Assembly (NCBI RefSeq): GCF_003014655.1
Contig: NZ_PYAT01000005.1
Location: 1 to 64,000 of the forward strand
From: Planomicrobium soli
GTDB taxonomy: Bacteria; Bacillota; Bacilli; Bacillales_A; Planococcaceae
Reading direction: 5' to 3'
DNA length: 64,000 nt
Shown: positions 1 through 7,411 of the stretch, one piece after another
Layout of the letters: the number at the start of each line of letters is the position of its first letter
Position numbering within the stretch: position 1 is the stretch's first letter
The notes under the pieces: model-generated
Databases searched by the model: none
Seen by the model: only the letters and a program-made list of their open reading frames with translations
What the model was told of the DNA's origin: nothing
Translations under genes and position numbers: made by a program

Positions 1-97
<97 letters not shown>

Positions 98-129
98 TAT
101 TTTATATTTTTATCTACACCTTTTACCTT

Positions 130-202
130 GCTTCCATAGCTCAGCAGGTAGAGTGCTTCCATGGTAAGGAAGAGGTCACCGGTTCGAGCCCGGTTGGAAG
201 CT
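130..202 (+). tRNA. tRNA-Thr (anticodon GGT)
   Basis: Full cloverleaf: acceptor GCTTCCA pairs with TGGAAGC, anticodon loop ATGGTAA gives GGT, T-loop GGTTCGAGCC. The 3' CCA is not encoded. First tRNA of the cluster behind the 5S rRNA. Confidence 0.93.
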
Positions 203-256
203 TTTGATTTCCTATAAGATTTCTTTTGAAACAGGCAGTGCATCACATTTTATAAT

Positions 257-331
257 GGCCCCTTGGTCAAGCGGTTAAGACACCGCCCTTTCACGGCGGT
301 AACACGGGTTCGAATCCCGTAGGGGTCACCA
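257..331 (+). tRNA. tRNA-Glu (anticodon TTC)
   Basis: Acceptor GGCCCCT pairs with AGGGGTC (one G-T pair), anticodon loop CTTTCAC gives TTC, T-loop GGTTCGAATC. CCA is encoded at 329-331. Confidence 0.95.
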
Positions 332-350
332 TTATTTTTTTCATTTATGT

Positions 351-426
351 GGAGGATTAGCTCAGCTGGGAGAGCATCTGCCTTACAAGCAGAGGGTCGG
401 CGGTTCGATCCCGTCATCCTCCACCA
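351..426 (+). tRNA. tRNA-Val (anticodon TAC)
   Basis: Acceptor GGAGGAT pairs with ATCCTCC, anticodon loop CTTACAA gives TAC, T-loop GGTTCGATCC. CCA is encoded at the 3' end. Confidence 0.95.
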
Positions 427-435
427 TAAATTCTC

Positions 436-519
436 GGTGGGGTAGCGAAGTGGCTAAACGCGGCGGACTGTAAATCCGCTCCTTCGGGTTCGGCAGTTCG
501 AATCTGCCCCCCACCACCA
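436..519 (+). tRNA. tRNA-Tyr (anticodon GTA)
   Basis: Acceptor GGTGGGG pairs with CCCCACC. The anticodon loop CTGTAAA gives GTA, and a long variable arm (class II tRNA) makes it 84 nt. CCA is encoded. Confidence 0.95.
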
Positions 520-537
520 GTTTTATATATATGGCAT

Positions 538-612
538 TGGGGTATAGCCAAGCGGTAAGGCAACGGGTTTTGATCCCGTCATGCCCTGGTTCGAATCCAG
601 GTACCCCAGCCA
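538..612 (+). tRNA. tRNA-Gln (anticodon TTG)
   Basis: Acceptor TGGGGTA pairs with TACCCCA, anticodon loop TTTTGAT gives TTG, T-loop GGTTCGAATC. CCA is encoded. Confidence 0.95.
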
Positions 613-622
613 TTTTTATTGT

Positions 623-695
623 GAGCCATTAGCTCAGTTGGTAGAGCATCTGACTTTTAATCAGAGGGTCGAAGGTTCGAATCCTTCATGGCTCA
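623..695 (+). tRNA. tRNA-Lys (anticodon TTT)
   Basis: Acceptor GAGCCAT pairs with ATGGCTC, anticodon loop CTTTTAA gives TTT, T-loop GGTTCGAATC. The 3' CCA is not encoded. Confidence 0.95.
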
Positions 696-724
696 TTTTT
701 ATCATCCTTGCGCCTGTTGAGCGC

Positions 725-797
725 GGGGCCTTAGCTCAGCTGGGAGAGCGCGACGCTGGCAGCGTCGAGGTCAGGGGTTCGAGCCCCCTAGGCTCCA
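725..797 (+). tRNA. tRNA-Ala (anticodon GGC)
   Basis: Acceptor GGGGCCT pairs with AGGCTCC (one G-T pair), anticodon loop CTGGCAG gives GGC, T-loop GGTTCGAGCC. No encoded CCA. Last tRNA before the terminator. Confidence 0.95.
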
Positions 798-830
798 TTG
801 TTCCATGTGTATTTGTACTATCCATGTGTG

Positions 831-869
831 AAAAGCCCGTATCCATTCATTTGGATGCGGGCTTTTTTT
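831..869. terminator. Bidirectional terminator between the tRNA cluster and citA
   Basis: A GC-rich stem (AAGCCCGTATCC / GGATGCGGGCTT) is flanked by A-rich and T-rich runs, so it can stop transcription both ways. Its T run overlaps the citA stop codon (868-870, minus strand). Confidence 0.85.
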
Positions 870-1947
870 AGTTTCCAATGTACTCGGATTGCGGTCGGAA
901 GATGACATTGTCTTGCTGCTGTTCAAGTGCATGAGCTGTCCAACCGACGATGCGGGCAATGCTGAAGGTCGGTGTAAAAAGTTCAGGCGGCATGTCGATA
1001 GAGCGCATGATGGCGGCTGCATAAAATTCGACGTTGGTGTAAAGCGCACGTCCGGGTTTATGAGCATTCAGCAAACGAATAATTTCCGCTTCGGCTGTGA
1101 CTGCCAGGTCGAGCCATGAGTCTTTTCCTTGAAGTGCTAAGCATTTCTCGCGCAATAGTATCGATCGAGGATCTTCGGTTCGGTAAACGCGATGGCCAAA
1201 CCCCATAATTTTTTCTCCTTTTTCCAATTTGCTTAGTATTACTGGTGTGACGTTTTCAGGTTCTCCGATTTCATTCAATAATTCAATTACACCAGAAGGG
1301 GCACCTCCGTGAAGCGGACCTTTCATTGTACCGAGAGCCGACGTAATAGCAGATGTTAAATCGGATTCGGTGGAAATGGTAACACGTGCCGCAAAAGTAG
1401 AGGCATTCATGCCATGTTCCATCGTCAGTTTCATGTATGTTTCCAATGCTTCCACTTGAGCCGGGGCTGGATCAAAGCCTTCAAGCATCCATAAATAGTT
1501 TGCGGTGTGCCCGAAGCTGCTTTGCGGACGGATAATTTCTGCGCTGATTTGAAGTCGGTATGCCATTGCGGTCAAAACGGGAAGTGCACCAGTAAGAGCT
1601 ATAGCTTGTTCATTCGTTGGCAGCGCTGCAAAAGCGTAATGCGTATAAGCAGATACTAACGTGCGTATGCTATCCATAATTGGTGTACCTGGCGGCAAAA
1701 GCTTAGCCATATCAATGATGTGAGAAGGAAGTAGGCGGTATTGAATCAACTGCGCCGTCAATTTTTCAAGTTCCTCAGAAGAAGGAAATCTGCCATGCCA
1801 TAGATAATAAGCAGTTTCTTCAAATGACTTTCCTTCGATCACTTCACCGACCAGTTTACCACGATAGCGCAACTCCCCTTTCTCTCCATCTACAGAAGAA
1901 ATGCCTGTCTGAACAGCAACTACGTCTTTCAAACCTTTCTGAAACAT
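868..1947 (-). CDS. citA: Citrate synthase, CitA type
   Basis: Condenses acetyl-CoA with oxaloacetate to citrate in the cytoplasm. The 359-residue length fits type II/short Gram-positive citrate synthases. The two catalytic histidines are visible: H178 in EHGMNAS and H252 in GFGHRVYR. The third catalytic residue, normally Asp in an NVDFY motif, is Glu here (E307, NVEFYAA, codon at 1027-1029). The gene is divergent from a LysR regulator (citR), the arrangement known for B. subtilis citA, the minor citrate synthase. The start has an AGGAGG-type site just upstream, and the stop codon touches the shared terminator. Identity as citrate synthase family is firm. The physiological role (minor synthase or 2-methylcitrate synthase) is inference. 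Confidence 0.9.
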   Translation of the reverse strand: MFQKGLKDVVAVQTGISSVDGEKGELRYRGKLVGEVIEGKSFEETAYYLWHGRFPSSEELEKLTAQLIQYRLLPSHIIDMAKLLPPGTPIMDSIRTLVSAYTHYAFAALPTNEQAIALTGALPVLTAMAYRLQISAEIIRPQSSFGHTANYLWMLEGFDPAPAQVEALETYMKLTMEHGMNASTFAARVTISTESDLTSAITSALGTMKGPLHGGAPSGVIELLNEIGEPENVTPVILSKLEKGEKIMGFGHRVYRTEDPRSILLREKCLALQGKDSWLDLAVTAEAEIIRLLNAHKPGRALYTNVEFYAAAIMRSIDMPPELFTPTFSIARIVGWTAHALEQQQDNVIFRPQSEYIGN

Positions 1948-2020
1948 ATTAATTCCTCCTTTTTTATAAGAATACCTCTAGTCTTTAATAATAAAAATTA
2001 AAGATATATAATTAGAACAA

Positions 2021-2038
2021 TTCAATTTATTAATTGAA
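2021..2038. promoter_or_regulatory. Palindrome in the citA-citR intergenic region
   Basis: A perfect 7-bp inverted repeat, TTCAATT-TATT-AATTGAA, sits just upstream of the citR ribosome site in the 103-bp divergent region. LysR-type regulators usually bind dyads in this position to repress themselves and control the divergent gene. Binding is inferred. Confidence 0.4.
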
Positions 2039-2050
2039 AAGAGGGAGAGA

Positions 2051-2932
2051 ATGGAGATTGCTTGGCTGAAGACATTTGTTGATGCAGCAGAGACATTGAA
2101 TTTCCGCAAAACAGCTGAACGGCTATTGATGTCACAACCGAATGTTACTGTCCATATTAGGCTGTTAGAAGACAGTTTGAGCGTTTCTTTGTTCAAACGT
2201 GATAAGAACCGGGTTACGTTGACAGAGGCGGGGAAGCACTTTAAGGGAGATGCAGAAAGGATTCTGATTCAACTAGATGAAAGTGTTGAAAACCTCCTGG
2301 CATTTGCCCAAGGCTATCGAAAAAAATGGACGCTGGCAATTTCCCCATTGATGGCGGAAACCATTTTGCCGTATATCTTGAAGTCTTTTACTCGGGATCA
2401 TCCTGACGTGGAACTCGTGATTCGCATAGAAGAATCGGAACAGATAGAAGAACTGGTAGAAGCAGGAGAAGTGTCTGCTGGGATTTCCGCATTGCCTTCA
2501 ATGCGCCGAAACATTTTACATGAAAAGGCTTATGACGATCCAATCCTGTTTGTTTTGCCGAGGGACGCATACGACGATGAAACAGGGCCAGCGGTTTCTG
2601 TGGAAGCAGCATTGGAGGCATCTTACTTGTTCACGCATCACCATCCAGTTTTCTGGGAAGAACTTCTCGTGAAATTGCGTATCCGGGTTCCAGGGATACG
2701 GACGATGAAGGTAACGCAAGCATATATTGCAAAACGTTTTATCCAAGAGGGGCTTGGTGTTTCCTTTCTGCCGCGGTCAATGGTGCGGCGAGAATTAATC
2801 GAGGGGCGGCTGATGGAAGCACATTTCGACTTGTTTCCATTGCCGGTGGTTTCAACATATTTGTTGACAAAAGAGATGGGGGAATTGGAGCAAGAGTTTC
2901 TAAGGCGGATTCAAGCTGTATATTTTAGCTAA
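2051..2932 (+). CDS. citR: LysR-family transcriptional regulator, CitR-like
   Basis: A DNA-binding regulator of 293 residues. Residues 1-60 form the winged helix-turn-helix (TFVDAAETLNFRKTAERL... QPNVTVHIRLLEDSL), and residues about 90-290 form the two-lobed effector-binding domain typical of LysR proteins. It is divergent from citA with 103 bp between the starts, as in the B. subtilis citR-citA pair where CitR represses citA. The start ATG follows GAGGGAGAG. The effector is not visible from sequence. A GNAT gene follows 15 bp downstream and may be co-transcribed. Confidence 0.85.
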   Translation: MEIAWLKTFVDAAETLNFRKTAERLLMSQPNVTVHIRLLEDSLSVSLFKRDKNRVTLTEAGKHFKGDAERILIQLDESVENLLAFAQGYRKKWTLAISPLMAETILPYILKSFTRDHPDVELVIRIEESEQIEELVEAGEVSAGISALPSMRRNILHEKAYDDPILFVLPRDAYDDETGPAVSVEAALEASYLFTHHHPVFWEELLVKLRIRVPGIRTMKVTQAYIAKRFIQEGLGVSFLPRSMVRRELIEGRLMEAHFDLFPLPVVSTYLLTKEMGELEQEFLRRIQAVYFS

Positions 2933-2947
2933 AAGGGGAGAAGGAAT

Positions 2948-3511
2948 ATGATATTGGAACAATCGAATGTGAGACTGAGATTAATGGAAAAAGAGGATTT
3001 TCAGTCGCTTTGGGATCTCTATACACCAGAAATATTTGAACATATGCTAACAAAAGTAGAAACGTTCGAGCAACTGGTGAATTGGCTTGAATCAGGTCTT
3101 GGCAAACCAGATGTTTTTTCTTTTGTAGTGGAGAGTATGGAAACATCGCAAGTGATCGGTACTACACGCATTTATGCAATTGACAAGAAAAATAAAAGTT
3201 GTGAAATTGGTTCTACTTTCTATGCAGAATCGGCACAGCGGACACATGTGAATACTGCGGTAAAACTGGCGTTATTAACGTATTGTTTTGAAGAGTTGAG
3301 TATGATTCGTGTCCAATTCAAAACGGATGCTGAGAATCTTCGTTCGCAACTGGCGTTAGAGCGAATCGGCGCCGTAAAAGAAGGGATTCTGCGCAATGAA
3401 CGAATCTGTTCAACGGGTAAGCCAAGAGATGCAATGGTGTATTCGATTATTAATACGGAATGGAAGGGGGTTAAAAAGAAATTGATAGAAAAATTGCATA
3501 AATATGCGTAA
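2948..3511 (+). CDS. GNAT acetyltransferase, RimJ/RimL-like
   Basis: A 187-residue N-acetyltransferase. The N-terminus (VRLRLMEKEDFQSLWDLY) and the C-terminal stretch (VQFKTDAENLRSQLALERIGAVKEGILR) match the RimJ/RimL/YdaF subgroup, which acetylates the N-terminus of proteins or small amines using acetyl-CoA. ATG 2948 has a GGGAGAAGG ribosome site. It starts 15 bp after citR, suggesting read-through. The substrate is unknown; related B. subtilis proteins modify spermidine or ribosomal proteins. Confidence 0.75.
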   Translation: MILEQSNVRLRLMEKEDFQSLWDLYTPEIFEHMLTKVETFEQLVNWLESGLGKPDVFSFVVESMETSQVIGTTRIYAIDKKNKSCEIGSTFYAESAQRTHVNTAVKLALLTYCFEELSMIRVQFKTDAENLRSQLALERIGAVKEGILRNERICSTGKPRDAMVYSIINTEWKGVKKKLIEKLHKYA

Positions 3512-3521
3512 TTATATCGAG

Positions 3522-3551
3522 TTGAGCCAAAGACGATTTTGCTAGTACAAT
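3522..3551 (+). promoter_or_regulatory. Candidate sigma-A promoter of rocF
   Basis: -35 TTGAGC (3522-3527) and -10 TACAAT (3546-3551) are separated by 18 bp, about 30 bp upstream of the arginase start. No -24/-12 sigma-L box is evident, unlike some Bacillus roc genes. Confidence 0.5.
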
Positions 3552-3581
3552 GAATTCATACTTGTAAGGGGGTACATAATA

Positions 3582-4490
3582 GTGAACAAATTAAATATAT
3601 CAATCATCGGTGTCCCAATGGACCACGGACAAAATCGTCGCGGCGTCGACATGGGACCGAGCGCTATCCGTTATGCAGGAGTGGTAGAGCGAATTGAAAG
3701 CCTTGGCCATACAGTGACAGATGAAGGGGATATCTTAATCGGACCAGCAGATGGAACGGTTGAATATGCTACTAACATGCGTAATCTGAAAGCGATTACA
3801 GATGCTAGCACGGCACTTGGCGATAAAGTGCATGAAGTGGCAGAAGCAGGGAACTTCCCACTTGTTCTTGGAGGCGACCATAGTATTGCTATCGGAACGC
3901 TTTCCGGCATTTCCGAGCGCCATGAGAATTTAGGCGTGATCTGGTATGATGCGCATGCTGATATGAATACGAGCGATACGTCGCCATCTGGCAATATTCA
4001 CGGTATGCCGCTTGCTGCAAGTTTTGGTCTTGGCCATGAGCAATTGACGCATATCCGCGGATATTCGCCTAAGGTAAAGCCAGAGAATATTGTCATCATC
4101 GGTGCGAGATCGGTTGACCCTGGCGAACGGCAATTGATTAAAGAACTTGGCATCCGAGTTTACAGCATGCATGAAATTGATAAAATGGGTATGAGTGCGG
4201 TGATTGAAGATACGCTCCGCTATTTGAAAGAAGAGCGGAAAACCGATGCAGTCCATCTGTCTTTAGACCTTGATGGCATCGACCCTATCTACACACCAGG
4301 TGTCGGGACACCGGTTCCAGGCGGCATTAGCTATCGCGAAAGCCATTTAGCAATGGAAATGCTGCATGATGCAGGCATAATTACTTCTGCGGAATTTGTC
4401 GAAGTAAATCCGATTTTAGATGAAAAAAACCGTACGGCAGATGTAGCTGTTGCACTTATGGGTTCATTATTCGGAGAAAAACTACTTTAA
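3582..4490 (+). CDS. rocF: Arginase
   Basis: Hydrolyses L-arginine to ornithine and urea in the cytoplasm, the first step of arginine use. The 302 residues carry every manganese ligand: GGDHS (H100), DAHAD (D123, H125, D127) and DLDGIDP (D229, D231). These positions fall within one to three residues of those recalled for Bacillus arginase. The start is GTG, preceded by AAGGGGGT. The gene is monocistronic, with its own candidate promoter upstream and a hairpin terminator immediately after the stop. No other roc genes (rocD, rocA) lie in this window. Confidence 0.96.
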   Translation: MNKLNISIIGVPMDHGQNRRGVDMGPSAIRYAGVVERIESLGHTVTDEGDILIGPADGTVEYATNMRNLKAITDASTALGDKVHEVAEAGNFPLVLGGDHSIAIGTLSGISERHENLGVIWYDAHADMNTSDTSPSGNIHGMPLAASFGLGHEQLTHIRGYSPKVKPENIVIIGARSVDPGERQLIKELGIRVYSMHEIDKMGMSAVIEDTLRYLKEERKTDAVHLSLDLDGIDPIYTPGVGTPVPGGISYRESHLAMEMLHDAGIITSAEFVEVNPILDEKNRTADVAVALMGSLFGEKLL

Positions 4491-4513
4491 AACAGGCGAA
4501 AGCCTGTTTTTTT
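4491..4513 (+). terminator. rocF terminator
   Basis: Stem AACAGGC-GAAA-GCCTGTT followed by a T run, starting directly after the arginase stop codon. Confidence 0.85.
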
Positions 4514-4589
4514 GTTTTATAGAATACATAGGTAACAGGAAAATGGATCTTCTATCTAGAAGTATTAACGCAATCAAGGAGGAGGATCC

Positions 4590-5045
4590 ATGAAAATTAG
4601 AATCGATGATTTATCTGGTGAAGAAATAGCGGATTTGCTGGAAGAGCATTTGCAGGATATGGCCCAACACTCTCCGCCCGAAAGCATTCATGCGCTCGAC
4701 TTGAGTAACTTACGAAAACCAGAAATTACATTTTGGAGCGCCTGGGAAGGGGATGGATTGGCCGGTTGCGGAGCACTTAAAGAATTGGATAGTGATCATG
4801 GAGAAATAAAGTCGATGCGTACAAGTCCATCCTACCGCCGGAAAGGCGTCGCAAAGTTTTTGCTTGAGCACATCATTGAGGAATCTGAACGTCGGGGATA
4901 TAAGCGCCTAAGTCTGGAAACAGGATCCATGGAAGCATTTGAGCCGGCGCGAAAGCTTTATGCCAGTTTTGGTTTCCGCTATTGTGAACCTTTCTCGGAT
5001 TATAGGGAAGACTCGAATAGCGTTTTTATGGATAAAAAGTTGTGA
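4590..5045 (+). CDS. GNAT acetyltransferase
   Basis: A 151-residue N-acetyltransferase. The acetyl-CoA-binding motif A is visible as SPSYRRKGVAKFLLEHI (about residues 77-93), with a C-terminal ARKLYASFGFRYCEPF stretch typical of the fold. It resembles the YjaB/PaiA-type small GNATs annotated as putative acetyltransferases. ATG 4590 follows GGAGGAGG. It stands alone between the rocF terminator and the sigma-W promoter. Substrate unknown. Confidence 0.8.
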   Translation: MKIRIDDLSGEEIADLLEEHLQDMAQHSPPESIHALDLSNLRKPEITFWSAWEGDGLAGCGALKELDSDHGEIKSMRTSPSYRRKGVAKFLLEHIIEESERRGYKRLSLETGSMEAFEPARKLYASFGFRYCEPFSDYREDSNSVFMDKKL

Positions 5046-5193
5046 TCATTGTTTTGTGTGTTTTATTCTACTGAATCGAGGATCGAGAGAGCTGGGCGAT
5101 TTTATTTGTCCAGCTTTTAATTTGAGAAAAATTGTAAGATTTTAGATGGATTTAGCTATCTGATATTTGTTACGATAGAAGGAGAAATTTTTT

Positions 5194-5219
5194 TGAAACT
5201 TTTTATCGAGTAATCCGTA
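5194..5219 (+). promoter_or_regulatory. Sigma-W autoregulatory promoter
   Basis: TGAAAC (5194-5199), 16 bp, then CGTA (5216-5219). This exactly matches the consensus of the extracytoplasmic sigma factor W, and lies 40 bp upstream of sigW itself. Sigma-W is known to transcribe its own operon in Bacillus. Confidence 0.9.
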
Positions 5220-5258
5220 TATAAATGACAGCCGCATACGGCGGAGGGAAATGAAATC

Positions 5259-5822
5259 ATGGATGCGTTAGTAAATAAGAGAATAGCGAAAGTAATAAAA
5301 GGCGACCAAAACGCTTTTGCCGAAATTGTGGAGCTCTACCAGCACCAGCTTTATCAAATCTGTTATCGGATGCTTGGCAACAAGCACGAGGCAGAAGATA
5401 TTGCACAGGAAGCATTTATGCGTGCTTATGTAAACATTCATACGTTCGACCAAAAGCGAAAGTTTTCGACGTGGCTTTACCGAATAGCCACAAATTTGTG
5501 CATCGACAGAATTCGTAAGAAAAAACCGGATTACTATCTGGATGCGGAAGTGCGCGGAGCGGAAGGTTTGGATATGTATTCGAAGATCGCAAATGACGAT
5601 CAGCTTCCAGAAGAAGAATTAATGCAGATGGAAGTGCAAGAACGGGTGCAATACGAAATTAGCCGCTTGCCAGATAAGTACCGTGCCGCTATTGTATTAA
5701 AGTACATCGAAGAATTGCCGCTCGCGGAAATCAGCGAAATCTTGGATTTGCCATTGGGTACGGTGAAGACACGGATACACCGCGGAAGAGAAGCTCTTCG
5801 AAAGCAATTGAGCAATTTGTAG
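5259..5822 (+). CDS. sigW: RNA polymerase ECF sigma factor SigW
   Basis: Directs RNA polymerase to envelope-stress and antimicrobial-resistance promoters. At 187 residues it has the length of B. subtilis SigW. Region 2 spans about residues 20-90 (EAEDIAQEAFMRAYVNIHTF, FSTWLYRIATNLCIDRIRK) and region 4 about 125-180 (LPLAEISEILDLPLGTVKTR). Evidence for W in particular is the perfect TGAAAC-N16-CGTA promoter upstream, the RsiW-type anti-sigma gene 12 bp downstream and the following cdaA-cdaR-glmM-glmS block. Activation is normally by PrsW/RasP-dependent destruction of RsiW; those genes are not in this window. Confidence 0.95.
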   Translation: MDALVNKRIAKVIKGDQNAFAEIVELYQHQLYQICYRMLGNKHEAEDIAQEAFMRAYVNIHTFDQKRKFSTWLYRIATNLCIDRIRKKKPDYYLDAEVRGAEGLDMYSKIANDDQLPEEELMQMEVQERVQYEISRLPDKYRAAIVLKYIEELPLAEISEILDLPLGTVKTRIHRGREALRKQLSNL

Positions 5823-5834
5823 GAGGCGAACACG

Positions 5835-6467
5835 ATGAAAGCGTGTCCGGAGAATATCGTCCATTTTATGAACGATTACTTAGATGGAGATATCAGTTCA
5901 ACAGATGAGGCAACGCTGAAAGAGCATTTGAAAAGCTGCAGCGATTGCCAGAAACTTTACCACGAATTAAGCAAAACGATTGCATTTGTCCAAAGTGCAT
6001 CACATATACATGCGCCTTCTGATTTTGTTCAAAAGACGATGGCGCGGCTTCCGAAAGAGAAAAAGCAAGCCAACATCCAAAGATGGTTCAGGCAACACCC
6101 GCTTTTAACGGCAGCGGCCTTGTTTTGCATCATGACCAGTGCCATGCTATTCTCGAATTTCAACAATGACCAGCAGTTTTCTTTTACAAAGCAGCCAAAC
6201 TTAGTGGTTGAAGGGGAAACGGTCGTAGTGCCTGAAGGCAAGACGGTGACCGGCGATCTGACAATCCGGAATGGCGATTTGCGAGTAGAAGGTGAATTGC
6301 ATGGTGATGTGACCATCGTCAATGGGCAGTATATGGCTTCAAGCGGTGTGATTACCGGTGAAATTGAAGAAATTGATAAAGCGTTTGAATGGCTCTGGTA
6401 TACGATAAAAAGCGGCATAAAAGAAGCTGCTTCCATTTTCGACAATAATAGCGCCCAAGCTGAATAA
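5835..6467 (+). CDS. rsiW: Anti-sigma-W factor RsiW
   Basis: A membrane-anchored inhibitor that holds SigW inactive. The 210 residues start with a zinc anti-sigma domain (C4, H31, C35, C38 in the H-x3-C-x2-C pattern). One membrane segment follows at about residues 89-106 (PLLTAAALFCIMTSAMLF), then an extracellular domain with bactofilin-like short repeats (GDLTIRNG, GDVTIVNG). This whole layout is usual for RsiW. It is co-transcribed with sigW and ends in its own terminator. Confidence 0.94.
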   Translation: MKACPENIVHFMNDYLDGDISSTDEATLKEHLKSCSDCQKLYHELSKTIAFVQSASHIHAPSDFVQKTMARLPKEKKQANIQRWFRQHPLLTAAALFCIMTSAMLFSNFNNDQQFSFTKQPNLVVEGETVVVPEGKTVTGDLTIRNGDLRVEGELHGDVTIVNGQYMASSGVITGEIEEIDKAFEWLWYTIKSGIKEAASIFDNNSAQAE

Positions 6468-6501
6468 AAAAACTCGCCCTTTTGAAAAGGGCGAGTTTTT
6501 T
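6466..6501 (+). terminator. sigW-rsiW terminator
   Basis: Strong stem ACTCGCCCTTTT / AAAAGGGCGAGT flanked by A and T runs, directly after rsiW. It separates the sigma-W operon from cdaA. Confidence 0.9.
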
Positions 6502-6526
6502 CAATAAAGGCAAGCTGATTTTATTA

Positions 6527-6535
6527 TGCTATACT
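6527..6535 (+). promoter_or_regulatory. Extended -10 promoter upstream of cdaA
   Basis: TGCTATACT is an extended -10 element (TG-n-TATACT) 37 bp upstream of the cdaA start and after the rsiW terminator. No good -35 is seen, which is usual for extended -10 promoters. Confidence 0.5.
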
Positions 6536-6571
6536 ATTCTATATGCAGATGTAGAAAAGCGAGGGTTGCAG

Positions 6572-7411
6572 ATGCCGTTTTTGGATAATATAACACAACA
6601 AACACCACTCGAACTGCTAGTGAATATAGTTGATATTTTATTAGTTTGGTTCGTTGTTTATAAATTGATCACTGTCATAAAAGGCACAAAAGCCGTTCAA
6701 TTACTAAAAGGAATATTTGTTATCATCATAGTGCGTCTTGTGACCGTAGCGCTGAATTTGGAAACGCTCGGCTGGATTATGCAACAAGTGTTGGAGTGGG
6801 GGTTCCTGGCAATTATCATTATTTTCCAACCGGAACTTCGGAGGGCGCTTGAGCAGTTGGGGCGCGGCAAATTGTTTTCAACGAGTACACTGAACGAAGA
6901 ATCCGAACGCAACCGACTGATTGATGCGATGTCCAAATCAGTTAGTTACATGGCGAAACGCCGAATTGGCGCACTCGTTTCAATTGAGCGCGAGACTGGG
7001 TTGAGTGAATATATTGAAACAGGCATTCCGATGAATTCAGACATTACGTCAGAGTTATTGATTAACTTATTCATCCCCAATACACCACTTCACGATGGAG
7101 CCGTCATCGTTCAAAAAAACCGCATTGCAGCCGCAGCATGTTATTTGCCGCTCTCAGAAAGCCCTTTTATTTCAAAAGATCTTGGGACGCGCCACCGAGC
7201 CGCTCTTGGCATTAGTGAGGTAACTGACGCTATCACCATTATCGTGTCGGAAGAAACTGGAGCCATCAGTTTGACGGCGAATGGAGACCTGCACCGGAAC
7301 TTGTCGCTTGAAGACTTTGAAGTAAAATTGCGTAGAATTTGGTTTGGCGAGAACCAACAACTACCGGCAGCTTCTTCCTTATGGAAATGGAGGGGGAAAA
7401 ACAATGGATAA
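6572..7411 (+). CDS. cdaA: Diadenylate cyclase CdaA
   Basis: Makes the essential second messenger c-di-AMP from two ATP. It has three N-terminal membrane helices (about residues 12-75), then the DAC domain with the catalytic DGA motif (D175 in LHDGAVI) and RHR motif (207-209 in GTRHRAALG). ATG 6572 is preferred because GAGGG lies just upstream and longer reading would run into the rsiW terminator. The resulting 279 residues match the family (about 273). It overlaps cdaR by 8 bp. The cdaA-cdaR-glmM order is conserved across Firmicutes and links c-di-AMP with cell-wall precursor supply. Confidence 0.96.
   Translation: MPFLDNITQQTPLELLVNIVDILLVWFVVYKLITVIKGTKAVQLLKGIFVIIIVRLVTVALNLETLGWIMQQVLEWGFLAIIIIFQPELRRALEQLGRGKLFSTSTLNEESERNRLIDAMSKSVSYMAKRRIGALVSIERETGLSEYIETGIPMNSDITSELLINLFIPNTPLHDGAVIVQKNRIAAAACYLPLSESPFISKDLGTRHRAALGISEVTDAITIIVSEETGAISLTANGDLHRNLSLEDFEVKLRRIWFGENQQLPAASSLWKWRGKNNG

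Noticed and set aside
383-871. Open frames on both strands in the tRNA cluster
   Set aside because: They translate tRNA genes (repeated GGTTCGA-derived peptides) and are artefacts.
6178-6380. Bactofilin-like repeats in RsiW as a novel domain fusion
   Set aside because: The same C-terminal pattern is, as I recall, present in Bacillus RsiW proteins, so it is normal for the family.
6482-6571. A longer N-terminus for CdaA
   Set aside because: It would begin inside the rsiW terminator; ATG 6572 gives the family N-terminus and has a ribosome site.
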